Shown: one piece after another, positions 33,848-44,667 of the stretch
How the letters are laid out: each line of letters begins with the position of its first letter
How positions within the stretch are numbered: the stretch's first letter is position 1
Source of the DNA: Hyparrhenia diplandra
Lineage: Eukaryota > Streptophyta > Magnoliopsida > Poales > Poaceae
Assembly (NCBI GenBank): GCA_015847255.1
Contig: JADLZK010012234.1
Coordinates: 186,001-250,000, forward strand
DNA: 64,000 nucleotides
Direction: 5' to 3'
Translations under genes and position numbers: made by a program
The notes under the pieces: generated by a model
The model's database searches: none
What the model saw: only the letters and a program-made list of their open reading frames with translations
Told to the model about the DNA's origin: nothing

Positions 33848-34905
33848 ATTAGAGATGCTTGTTGCAGCTTTACTTGCCTCAGTCATTTCTCACTCTATGT
33901 TTTCCTTTCTTTTTCTATGAAGTGTTCTAGCATAGAGAATCGTACCGTTTTTCTTGGAGGGTGTAATAGGCTCACTCTATGCATCTCTGTCATGTTTATC
34001 CATTTATTTTAATGTTTTGTACAGTAATAATTTTGTTCAAGGGTCCATGTTACTGGTTAGTAATCCGTGTAAAGGACAAATAGTCTTTGCATTGTCATTC
34101 CGGACTGAAATGCCAAAGCTCACTCCTACTTGCAAGGTCAGGTTCGTCAGAGGAACTTGACCTTACATATGGATGAGCTCTTCGCGCTCTCTTTTTTCTC
34201 TCTCGAGGAAGTGCATTGCACATAAGTTCCAAATACACGGCAAATTAGAGCATAAAACTGAGGAAACAGAGAAGAAACAAAGAGCGAGCAGGGGCGCGAA
34301 AGCGACTGCTGTTGAAGACCTCACAGTCGGCAAGAACCCAGTTGGGCACTGCCAGGTGCAACAAGATCTGTTCTATTCGTCTTCGTCCCGCTGAAAAGTT
34401 TGTACGCTCTCCATGATCTGTTCTATTGTTACATATATATTACACAGTATGATTATAACGAGTCATCAGCTAACTTAAAACCAGCGCTGCTGATATTGTA
34501 ATGTTCTGTGTTATTTCATTTCTGTTTTGTTCTTCAATTACCTGATGCAATTCAGGTAACTGAGTGCTTGTTCTTCAGTTATACACAGCCTGAACGAGTT
34601 TACATGGAAAGATGCTTGTTTGTAGAACGTACATACAGAGAATGATGTCCTCAAAGTTCAGCCTCATGAGTGTGGTACTGAATTGAAAGCCAGAACATGC
34701 AAACACAGCATGTATAGAATAAATTCACAATCTGAATTTTACAAGCTACAGGATAAATTCACACACAATCTGAATTTTACAAGACAGGATCAGAGTTACA
34801 TGAAGACAGCATACAAAGTACAGTCAATCAGTTAATCACTGAAGAATTAGGGTATTACATGCAAGCAAAACCAAGATTACAATGCCATCCGTGTGATGGA
34901 TCCAT
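33848..34905. other. intergenic between the gypsy element and the minus-strand gene
   Basis: Moderately AT-rich. Contains a 20-bp class direct repeat (acaatctgaattttacaag) twice at about 34726 and 34767. It includes the presumptive 3' UTR of the gene ending at 34906. No other gene seen. Confidence 0.45.
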
Positions 34906-35799
34906 CTAGACGCGTACGACGAACTCCACTGCTTTCTTGGCGGCGGCGTGATCCAGACATGCCTGCTTCCAGGTCCGAGTGACGAGAAACTCGAACGGGA
35001 TGCCGAGCGCCTCCATCTCCTCCGGGTAGACCGTCTCATCGGGCAGCGCCGACTTCTCCATGTCCAGCAGCATCTGCCGGAACGTCGCCCTCGCGGCTGC
35101 GCGCGCAAGCTCCTTCTCCTCCTCCGGTCGCCGCTTCTTCGGAATTTCCGTCGTCGCCTTGGCCGCCGCTGCACGCTGCACCGGGCGCTGATGCTGCTTC
35201 GATGCTGCTGGTGTCGCCTCCGCTGGTTGTCGCTGCTGCTGCTTGTTGTTGGGGATGGGAACGACTTCCGGAGCGATCGGGTTCGTCTTGGCCGGTGCGC
35301 GCTGCATTGCCATCACTGTCACCGGGCGCGGTTGCTGCTTCGCCGGTGCACACGCCGTCTCCGTTGCAGGCTTCGATGGCGACGACGAGGGCCTCCTCTT
35401 TGCCACCGCCGCCGCCGACGACGACACAGGCGGCGCGGGCGCGCACTTGTTCTCGGCGCTGGTGGGAGCGGAGCCGTAACAGCGGGCCGGTAAGAGCTTG
35501 GCTCTCTTGAGCAGGCCTTGAGGGCGACGAACTCCTTGTCCATCCGGACGCGCAGCGCTGACGACGACGACGCAGGGTCGACGACAACGACGTCGTGGCG
35601 GCCACGCTTCTTCCGAGCCGGTGCTGCGGTGGACACCTCGGCGGCGCGGCGCATCGGCTCCCCCTGTCTTCTTCTTCTTCCCCTCTAAAGATGATGCCGG
35701 AGGCAACAACGCGGCGGCGACGACGCCCCGTCGGTGGTCCAGAAACGCGGCGCCCAAGCCTGATGGAGCGGCGGCGGCGCGGGGAGCTAGGGTGCACAT
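34906..35799 (-). CDS. hypothetical Ala/Pro-rich basic protein, 297 aa
   Basis: A single frame from ATG 35799 (MCTLAPRAAAAPSGLGAAF) to TAG at 34906, with a TATA-like caataaatat about 70 bp upstream. The N-terminal two thirds are low-complexity. The C-terminal ~80 residues look like real folded protein: KKRRPEEEKELARAAARATF, then QMLLDMEKSALPDE, VYPEEMEALGIPFEFL and a final TWKQACLDHAAAKKAVEFV. The 'AR.A...LL.MEKS' helix recalls the tail of plant GTE/BET bromodomain proteins, but no bromodomain is present, so this is only a hint. Another frame at 35654-35520 (ARKKRGRHDVVVVDP, RVRMDKEFVALK) also looks coding, and a one-base indel near 35518 would join it to the main C-terminal frame. The true N-terminus is therefore uncertain. 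Confidence 0.55.
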   Translation of the reverse strand: MCTLAPRAAAAPSGLGAAFLDHRRGVVAAALLPPASSLEGKKKKTGGADAPRRRGVHRSTGSEEAWPPRRRCRRPCVVVVSAARPDGQGVRRPQGLLKRAKLLPARCYGSAPTSAENKCAPAPPVSSSAAAVAKRRPSSSPSKPATETACAPAKQQPRPVTVMAMQRAPAKTNPIAPEVVPIPNNKQQQRQPAEATPAASKQHQRPVQRAAAAKATTEIPKKRRPEEEKELARAAARATFRQMLLDMEKSALPDETVYPEEMEALGIPFEFLVTRTWKQACLDHAAAKKAVEFVVRV

Positions 35800-35865
35800 C
35801 GCGATGGGTGGAAACCAGCTAGGGAAAGGAAGGAAGAGATGGTGGTGGTGGTGCCGAGACGGACG

Positions 35866-35880
35866 CCATATTTATTGTCA
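35866..35880 (-). promoter_or_regulatory. TATA-like box of the 34906-35799 gene
   Basis: On the minus strand gacaataaatatgg lies about 70 bp before the ATG, followed by a CT- and CA-rich leader (caccaccaccaccatctct). Confidence 0.4.
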
Positions 35881-37714
35881 ACCGGGCGGCAGCACCGGCC
35901 GGTGAGAGTGCGTTGCTCCGACTTGGAGTCGAACTCGGCAAGCAACCAAACGAACCGCCATGGTTTGGTGCGTGACGTGGCATGACGATTGCACCGTCCG
36001 TCGTGTGCTCAACGCTATGGCAGAGCAATCGGAACCGGGGAATCTTCCAGCTTCCGATCGGTGAAAGGAAAACGTATGTCGGAAATGAAGGAAAACACAG
36101 ATATTTGAAACCAGAGATCGATATCAAGTGACTAATAAAAATACAAGAGTGAATATGGATTTGTCTCTCTGAACTAATCACCGAATTTAAAATATAGAGT
36201 GCTTTTTGCATATAACAGACACACTTTAAAATTTTCAAAACCAGGTAAAATACCCACATCGACCATTTTCAAATGGGGGCTTTGCATTGGGGTGGTTTTG
36301 CACTTTTGCTGCATTAGGAGCACACATGAATTTTGAAAATTTAAATGACATTGGATGTTGGCGTGGCGTGGTACATAACAAAGTTGTAGCTCTAGATGTG
36401 ATCTAAACCTTTATAGTTGGCAACATTTTTTTTCTCGAGGTCATTTAGATGTCCAAATATTTGTCTTAATTTCAAAAAATTAAAATTCATGTTTTTTAAA
36501 AACAAATTGTAAAATGAACTAGTACAGTGAGGTCTATACCAAAGTTATTGATCTCAATGTGTTATCAATGACTTTATATTTGGAAACCTTTTTATTTTAG
36601 ATAATTTAAACTTGGCGTGCAATATTTGAGATAATTTAGAGGCCCAAAGTTTTTTTTTTATGTTCTTTGGTTATGTAATTCAAACTTTTACATTTTTTTT
36701 TTTTTCACAACCGACATACTCGTATTGAATTTTTAGTGCTTGAAGCGATGTAGAACTTTCTAATTTATATTTTTGTCATTTAGGACCCCAAAATTCAGTA
36801 AAAGCTGTTGTTGCTAACCATAAAAGACATGTGTGGTCCGCATGCTACATCAGTCAACACCACGTTCAAAACCATCATGAACTATCTTCGGTGAAATTTA
36901 TCTGCTTTTGAAAGTTAAGAAGAGGCTTCAAGGGTGTTTTTAAAATTTAGTGAGTTGATTCCAACTTTACCCATAAAACAATATTAGTGTTGTTATACAT
37001 ATGAAATTTCACTTAGCATTTATATATACCATAAAACAAACATCAAGTATTATTTTTAATTTCTGTAGAATACCTAAAGAGTACAAAATGCAAAGAAAAT
37101 AGGAAAGAATCAAACGATGCCTTGGAGTTTTGGGCCACCATGCATAACAAGGTGCAGCTCGGAATGAACCACACCAACACCAGGGAACAGGGGCAAGTGT
37201 CTGACAAATCACTCGAACAAAGGATTGGGTCATTTCCGGAATAGAAAGATCTAATTTTCTAGCTCAAATGACATAATAATCTCCTCTGGTTACTACCTGT
37301 GGACTGTGGTTGATGTTAACATCTGAGGAAAGGAGGGCAGTCTGATTATTAGAGGCTGGCATATGCAGATCTGAAGGTGCAACTTGGTCTGTCTTTCCCT
37401 CTGCCCATCCACTTTATAAATCATTCCACCTTTCTGATGCATGTTCAGCATGAGCAAATTCAGACCACTAATCATGTATTAGGTGCAGTGCATTGTGTGT
37501 TTGCCGCGTTTTAGCAATATGAAAATAGGTAAAAAAAAAAAAATGTAGCAAGCCATTATATTACTGTTTCAAAATGTAGCCGCCTAGCAGGTGGGTTCTT
37601 GATACTGCCGCCTTTTTCTGGCACAAGAAGGCTGTTTGTTTGCAAATTGACGTCTCCCTTCCCAGCAGCTGCTCCCTCTCACTCTCTCTCGAAAGAGGAT
37701 GGGGAGGCAAGGCC
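35881..37714. other. AT-rich intergenic DNA
   Basis: Contains non-coding phrases (aacaaagttgtagctctaga, 36380) of a type that also fills 47.5-48.3 kb, so probably old transposon-derived sequence. The last 100 bp carry a CT-rich leader (cactctctctcg) in front of the GRAS frame. No gene seen. Confidence 0.45.
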
Positions 37715-39190
37715 ATGTTCCTCAAGGGCATGGAAGAGGCCAACAAGTTCCTGCCTCGAGACATCGACCTGCTGCGTGGCGGCTCGGAAGAGGAAAATGT
37801 CAATTGCAGGGGCCGCAAGAACCACCGGGATGACGACGTCCTAGAAGGCAGGGAGAGTAAGGTGATGGCGCCGGAGCTGGAGGAATCTGCAGGTGAGGTG
37901 GTTGACGAAATGATTGCCAATGGCTTCCAACTGTTCTTCAGAGAGATGGAGGGCCTCCGCATCAGTATGAGCAGCGAGGCCGAGAAGAAGATCAGGAAGG
38001 AGAGTGCGCGGAGCACCAATGGAGCGGTGGTGGACCTGTGCACCTTGCTCGTGCACTGTGCACAGGCTGTGGCAACGGACGACCGCCGGAGCGCGGCCGA
38101 GCTGCTGTGGAAGATCAAGCAGCACTCCTGCCCACGGGGAGACGCCACACAGAGGCTGGCGCATTACTTCGCGGAGGGATTGGAGGCACGGCTGGCTGGT
38201 TCAGGGAGCCAGGTGTACAGCTCGCTTATGGCAAGGCGCACCTCGGCCGTGGACTACCTCAAAGCCTACCGGCTGTACGCGGCAGCCTGCTGCTTTCGAG
38301 TGGTGGCCTTCAGGTTTGCAAACACGACCATCGGCAAGGCCATTGCAGGGAGGAAAAGGCTACACATTGTGGATTACGGCATACATTACGGATCCCAGTG
38401 GCCAGGTTTACTGAAACTTTTATCAATGTGGCCAGGAGGGCCACCGGAAGTGAGGATCACTGGCATTGATCTTCCCCAGCCTGGGTTCCGTCCAGCTTCT
38501 CAGGTCAAGGAGACAGGGCGGCGGCTTACCAATTATGCATCTTAGTTCGGCGTGCCATTCAAGTACCATGGCATTGCGGCCAAGTGGGAGACGGTTGGCG
38601 TCGATGATTTGGACATCAACCCTGATGAGGTATTCATTGCCAACAGCATCCTCCATTTTGGAAACTTAATGGACGAAGGTGTTGACGTAATTAGTCCAAG
38701 CCCGAGGGATATCATTCTCAGCAACATCCGGAACATGCGACCGGATGTGTTCATCCTTTTCATCATGAACGGCACATATAGCTCACCGTATTTTGTACCA
38801 CGGTTCCGGGAGGCACTGTTCCACTACTCTGCAATGTTTGACATGATGGATGCCACAACCCCACGGGATAGTGAACTACGCGTTCTGGTTGAGCGCGATC
38901 TTTTTGGCAAGTGTGCTCAGAATGTCATCGCTTGCGAAGGCTTGGATAGGGTGGAGCGCCCTGAGACATATAAGAAGTGGCAGCTGCGGAACCACCGGGC
39001 AGGGCTGAGACAGCTGCCATTGGACCCAGATATCGTCAAGGACGTGAGGGAGAGTGAGAGTGTCAGGGACAAGTTTCATGAGGACTTTGTCACTGATGTG
39101 GATCTTCAGTGGCTCCTGGGAGGGTGGAAGGGACGCATACTATATGCAATGTCGACATGGGCTGCAGCTGATGCTATCTTGGATTCTTAG
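37715..39190 (+). pseudogene. GRAS transcription factor, SCL9/14/33 (LISCL) type, truncated and with a premature stop
   Basis: Homology starts at MFLKGMEEANKFLPRD, a conserved motif of the LISCL subfamily that normally sits 200-300 residues into the protein, so the acidic N-terminal activation region is missing. GRAS motifs follow in order: LHR I (VDLCTLLVHCAQAVATDDRR), VHIID (LHIVDYGIHYGSQWP), LHR II, then TAG at 38543-38545 in the stretch NYAS*FGVPF, where relatives usually have Gln or another residue before FGVPF. The same frame continues with PFYRE (FVPRFREALFHYSAMFD) and ends with SAW (LLGGWKGRILYAMSTWAA), stop 39188. One C-to-T change (CAG to TAG) would explain the break. No frameshift is present, so the inactivation looks recent. 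A truncated LHR I/VHIID-only protein remains possible. Confidence 0.88.
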
Positions 39191-40299
39191 CTGCTTTAAT
39201 TTAAGGGATGGATTCAGAGATATTGATAAAGTAGCTATTTATGATTCCTGAGTGTTGGTGATGCTGAGCATCTTTTCTTTTGTTCTTCTGGAGACATGTA
39301 CAGATGATGATGAACTTATGTTAATGCACAACGAGCTGAAAAAACAGCCCTCCTTTTGTTTCATCATCGATGTATGTTATTCTGTGACTGAAAGGAAAAT
39401 TTGACTCTCATGTGATGAAATATATGCTTTGTGAAGTTTATATGGGTTATGACACGAGTTTTCTTGGTGCTCCCCCTTCATTTGGAAAAGGGTAAACAGA
39501 AGTTTTTTTTTTTTTTTTTGACAAGAAGTAAACAGAAGTTTAATTCAGCATTAAAGTTACACATGTTATTCTGAGTAACTTCACAGGATGTTTCTACCGA
39601 ATATTTTCCCTTAATCCTTTGGTTCAGGCAGGTACAGCTGAAGGAGGTGGTTAGATTCAAGATTACGCTACCACAAAACAAGTCACTGCACAATGTAAAA
39701 AATCATCATGTGAGATGGTTTTTGAAGCGTCTGGTCAGGTAGAGGAGTTGTTGGTAATGGCAACTGTACAAATGTTTCTGACTTCCTACGAATTAAGTCC
39801 AGAAACTATACTAGGTGTTTCCGATTAGTTGTCTGTCTAATGGAAGTCTGTACTATGTGATTGATATTTCCCTGGTTGGCTGCAGAACCTGAACATAAAA
39901 ACTGATGTAAAGACTTGTCCTGGTATTTGGCTCTCTGGAACTACAGGAAAAAAAATGAATGAATGAACTCTTGAACTGCACAGCAGTTGTGGTTCATTCT
40001 TGCAAGATGGCGAGATGAAAGTTATAGTGACACACCGGGATTTTTTGCATCTTCACCGGGAATAGTAGATGGCTGGCATCTGCTCCATGCAAGCACGGTA
40101 TAAATGATAGGGTTGTGAAAATTATGATGTAACGTTTTCTGCACAAAGATGGACACACTCGTGGATTCTTTAAGTTTGCAATAACCCTCATCATATAACT
40201 TCTATCCTACTGATACTGTTTTGCTAAAGAGCAGGAAGGTCCGATGCTGAAATTTGCATACCAGCTGTTTATTTTTATTGCCTAATAGAATATATTGAG
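39191..40299. other. 3' flank of GRAS pseudogene, intergenic
   Basis: AT-rich, no gene. Contains the micro-insertion at 39506. Confidence 0.45.
39506..39527 (-). mobile_element. 22-bp poly(T) retroinsertion with 14-bp target duplication
   Basis: A run of T followed by gacaagaa sits between exact copies of GTAAACAGAAGTTT (39492-39505 and 39528-39541). This is what an extremely 5'-truncated LINE insertion on the minus strand leaves behind: poly(A) tail plus a few bases of 3' end. Confidence 0.7.
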
Positions 40300-42475
40300 C
40301 ATGGTTACAGAATATAGTTGGAACATAGCTTGTTGTTTAGATCAAAAGTTAGTGATGATTTGGAAATCATGTTGTTGAGATTGAAAGCTAGTGTTGAGAT
40401 GATTTGGCATTTAGTTGACGACAAGTGACATGGATAGTTGACTGAGGATTGAAAGCTAGTGAGGTTTGTCTTTATTACACGATAAAACGACATAGGTCCA
40501 GAATCAAATATAGGTGGCAATGTAGATTATTTTTTAAGCCACACAGAAACTTTAGTATCAGTTTACCGGCAATCGAGAATTGAACCATGGCTAAAGGACC
40601 ATGCTATGATATGCCATTTAGTGACAGTATGGACATAGATTGTTGTTGAAATTGAATGCAAGCGAGTAATGATTTGGATGTCATGTTGTTGAGATTGAAA
40701 ACTTGTGTCGCGATGATGTGGCATTTAGTTGAGGGCAGGTGTTAGATATATTCGACCGGGTTACCCTCAGTAGCCATATATTCTACCCAACGAGTCGATG
40801 ATGTCTCTCGATGAAGCTCACGAGGATTTGGCGTGAGCACTAGTAGGAGGAACACAATGAATTCTACCACCATCTCAGCCTAGGAAAGATAGGATGGATC
40901 TCTCGTAACTAACTAGAAAATACAATCTACAAAGTCGATCGCCTCCATTGTAACCCTAATCATCCACCTGCCTATATAAAGGGGGAGGGATTCGTCGATT
41001 GACCCAGGCGCTACCACCACACAACAGCTATCGCATAGTTAGGAACAACCCCTGCAATCGAGTACATGAACATCAAGATCATCAACAACGCCACTAGACT
41101 AGGGTTTAGCAAACGTCATGCCCTGAACCATTATAAATACTTGTGTCTCATGTGCTCCTATCTGATTCCAACTTCGCGACTGTGTTGTCATCACATTCAA
41201 ATTTGGTGCAATGTTGATGATTTTTTAGCCTCGCGGACCATTTGGTCATGGTTCACAGGCAATTGAGACTTGAACCGTGGCTAAAGGACCATGCCACGAT
41301 CAGCCAGTTAGTGAAGATGGAGTCGACATAGCTTGTTGATATTGAATGCTAGTGTGTGATGACTTTGATATCGTGTTGTTGTGATTGAAAGCTAGTGACG
41401 AGATGATGTGGCACTTTGTTGAGGACATGTCATGTGAATAGTTGATTGAAGATTGGAAGATAGTGAGGTGTTCATCTTTACAAGATAAAAATACATACAT
41501 TCAGATTCAAAGTTAGGTTGCAATGTAGATTATTTTTAGCATCACTTAACCCTTAGTAATGGTTCACAAGCAACAGAGAATTGAATTGTGGCTACAGGAC
41601 CCTGTCATGATATGTCATTCAGCGGTGATGGTGTGGACATACTTGTTGTTGAGATTGAAAGCTAGTGAGTAATTGTTTAGAGGTCATGTCGTTGAGATTG
41701 AAAGCTAGTGTCGAGATGATGTGGCATTTAGTTGAGGATGGGTGACGTGTATAGCTGACTAAAGATTGAAAGATAGTGAGGATTATGTGTACTACAAGAT
41801 AAAAAGACAGTTCAGGTTCAAAGTTGTGTGGCAATGTAGATTTATTTTAAGCCTTGCACACCTTGTTAGTTACAGTTCACAAGCAAATGCGAATTGAACC
41901 GTGGTCAAAGGACCATGCCATGATATGTAATTTAGCGATGATGGCGTGAATGACATATATAGCTTGTTATTGAGATTGAAAGCTAGTGAGTGATGATTTG
42001 GACATCATGTTGTTGAGATGATGTGGCATTTAGTTGAGGACAAGTGATGTGGATAGTTGACCGAAGATTGAAAGCTAGTGAGGTTTGCCTTTATATATAA
42101 GATAAAATGGCATAGATCCACATTTAAAGTTAGGTGGCAATATTGACTATTTGCTTAGCCTCACACACCCTTTAGTAGTCACGGTTCACCGAGACTTGAA
42201 CCGTTGCCAAAGGACCATACCACCATGATATGTCACTTAGCGGCGATGGCGTGGACTGATATTGAAAGCTAGTGTGTGATGATTTGGATGTCGTGTTGTT
42301 GACATTGAAAGTTAGTGTCGAGATGATGTGGCATTTAGTTAAGGACAAGTGACGTGGATAGTTGACTGAAGATTGAAAGTTAGTGAGGTTTGTCTTTATA
42401 ACATAATAAAATTGTCTTTATTATAAGATAAAAAGGCGTAGATTCAGATTCAACGTTATGTGCCAATGTAGTGGG
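40300..42475. repeat. tandem array of a ~305-bp unit, six copies
   Basis: The anchor gatgatgtggcatttagtt recurs at about 40398, 40715, 41403, 41715, 42017 and 42320. Spacing is 302-317 bp apart from the second interval, which is lengthened by an insertion. Each unit also contains ttgagattgaaagctagtg twice, a gataaaaNgacatag block and an aattgaaccgtggctaaagg block. Copies are about 80-85% alike, so this is an old satellite-like array with no coding frame conserved. Confidence 0.85.
40740..41190 (+). mobile_element. LTR-like remnant inside the 305-bp array
   Basis: Begins TGTTAGATATATTCGACCGG, carries a clear TATA box (cctatataaaggggg, 40971-40985) and interrupts the array between copies 2 and 3. 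The form is that of a copia-type solo LTR, but no 5-bp duplication was found and part of one repeat unit was lost at its right side. Confidence 0.5.
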
Positions 42476-42628
42476 CATCTAATGGATGTCGACATGATGA
42501 GTAGTTTGTGTGTTACTAACCACTTATTAGTTGAGAAAATCTTGTTCGAACTTGCATATATGCTCTCATAGTCAATTGATAGACACGCAGGAAACTTGTT
42601 GCCGTCAATGACCCTGTCCACCACACGC

Positions 42629-42637
42629 CTATAAATG
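42629..42637 (+). promoter_or_regulatory. TATA box of dioxygenase copy 2
   Basis: The sequence ctataaatg lies about 115 bp before the ATG at 42750. Confidence 0.6.
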
Positions 42638-42749
42638 TAGCGCAAGCATGACTACCATGTTTGCTAGCACACCCGCGGCCTCAAGGCCCAAACACCTGTG
42701 ATCTGCATCATAAGAGGTCCGTCCGGCATTCTCCCCACCAGTTTCATTC

Positions 42750-44179
42750 ATGGAGAATATGCTCCACTTAGCCCCATCCCTGCAAGCATTGCCCTTGGAC
42801 CGCTCCATCTTATCATGTGAGCTGCCGCCGGCCATCTCCGCTGCCGCCTCCCTGCCAGTCATCGACATGTCTCGCAGCCGCGACGAGGTCCGCCGTGCCA
42901 TCCTCGACGCCGGCATGGAGTTCGGCTTCTTCTTGGTGAGATGCATATGCATATGCATCCATGGGTCCAAATCCAAACCGCAAACCAGCAAACAGACAAG
43001 CAGCACACTGATGCAATCCTTAACTAATTTTGTTTTGTTTGCAACACCATACGTACATACGACAGGTAGTAACAATTAACTCGTTCAACAATGCAAGTGC
43101 GTAGTGGATGAATGAAAACTTGATGAATATTTCCTCATATCAATATATCCGAATGATCCGTATCCGGTTCTAAGATCCAACAAAGAAATATGGGATATGG
43201 GACATATATAATGCACTGGTAGCTATCGATCTCTATCCGATATTCTGATCCGGTTTCATCACCTCAAGCGCAGGTGGTGAACCATGGCGTCCCTGAGGAG
43301 GTGATGCGTGACATGGCGGAGGTGTGCGACGAGTTCTTCCAGCTGCCAGCGGCGGACAAGGCGTACATGTACTCGGAGGACAGGCACAAGCCGAACCGGA
43401 TCTTTTCCGGCACCACCTACGAGACCGGCGGCGAGAAGTACTGGCGGGACTGCCTCCGCCTCGCCTGTCCCTTCCCCGTCGGCGACGGCACCAGGGACTG
43501 GCCGCACACGCCGCAGAGGCTGCGGGGCGTCATCGAGCACTTCACCACTCTGACGAGAGGACTAGCGATGGAGCTCCTGCAGCTGCTGTCCGAGGGCATG
43601 GGGATCCGGCCTGACTACTTCGTGGGAGACATGAGCGCCGGCGATGTCGTCCTCAACATCAACCACTACCCTCCGTGCCCGAACCCGGAGAAGACGCTTG
43701 GTCTGCCGCCGCATTGCGATCGGAACCTCATCACCGTGCTCCTCCCGGGCTCCGTCTATGGCCTCGACGTCGCCTACAAGGGAGAGTGGATCAAGGTCGA
43801 GCCCATGCCTGGTGCCTTCGTCGTCAACTTCGGCCAGCAACTCGAGGTCCTCATTTCATCACTTTTCGAGCATAGATAGGGTTATGCATTGCCTCAACCA
43901 AGATCGGTCGTCTTGCAGGTTGTGACCAATGGATTGCTCAAGAGCATCGAGCACCGCGTGGTGACCAGCTCGACGCTGGCGCGGACGGCGGTGGCCACAT
44001 TCATCATGCCCACCCCGGACTGTCTCATCGGCCCTGCTAAGGAGTTCCTCGCCGACGACAAGCCGCCGTGCTACCGCACCGTCAGGTTCCGTGACTTCAT
44101 GCGCATATACAACGTTGTCAACCTGGGGTCATCTGTCAACCTCACTACAGATCTAAGGAATGTCCAGAAGGAGATATGA
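42750..44179 (+). CDS. IDS3-like 2-oxoglutarate/Fe(II) dioxygenase, copy 2, intact
   Basis: Three exons: 42750-42935, 43274-43846 and 43919-44179, all GT-AG and in frame, 339 aa, stop TGA. Family: plant DOXC dioxygenase, strongly resembling barley IDS3, which converts 2'-deoxymugineic acid to mugineic acid in iron-starved roots using 2-oxoglutarate, O2 and Fe(II), in the cytosol. N-terminal domain: SLPVIDMSRSRDEVRRAI and VVNHGVPEEVM. Then HKPNRIFSGTTYETGGEKYW. Jelly-roll core: INHYPPCPNPEKTLGLPP, iron ligands H209 and D211 in HCDRN, H265 in SIEHRV, 2OG-binding R275. The residue two after R275 is Ala (RTA) where RxS is usual, and copy 1 has Thr. The actual substrate is unproven, because grasses keep several IDS3-like paralogues. 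A TATA box lies at 42629. Copy 1 at 15826 lacks the first intron. Confidence 0.93.
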
Positions 44180-44648
44180 ACCAAAAGCAGAGATCGACCG
44201 GTCCACCAAGAGAAAAAGTGTTTTTTCCAATAATCACACAGGCTCCGGGTACCTGCTGTTACATGTAGCTGCAGGATTGTAGTATACCGTGCCTGTCATC
44301 CTGCTCTTCTCCGGTGATCATGTTGTGAGGCAATAAAACCGACAAATCTTAATATTATTATTATTTATTAACTGGAGACATCCAACAAAGCATCCACGTT
44401 AAATCCAGACAAGTTGCGCCAACAAATAGAATCATAGAAAAAAAAACCTGAAATTACTATTTAGACACTACTCCATGAACGGACTATTACTGTCAGATCA
44501 AAAAAACCTCTTCAGGCACAACCAAAACGGCTGTAGTGATAAAATCAAGAATGAAATGAAAAAACACCCCACCAGCTAGCCTCACACGGTTATTAGATTT
44601 TTCAGTACAAATCATGAGATTTCGTGCGCACTTTGCTGACAACAGTGC
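44180..44648. other. 3' flank of dioxygenase copy 2
   Basis: Contains aataaaa at 44332 as a likely poly(A) signal for the gene. No other gene. Confidence 0.5.
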
Positions 44649-44667
44649 TTGTCCTCTAACCACTCCA
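44649..44667 (+). repeat. 19-bp target duplication, left copy
   Basis: TTGTCCTCTAACCACTCCA, repeated exactly at 47407-47425, on either side of the LINE. Confidence 0.9.

Noticed and set aside
15826..44179. A phytosiderophore biosynthetic gene cluster
   Set aside because: The two dioxygenases are 26 kb apart with only transposons, a GRAS pseudogene and unknown genes between them. No NAS, NAAT, DMAS or transporter gene was seen.
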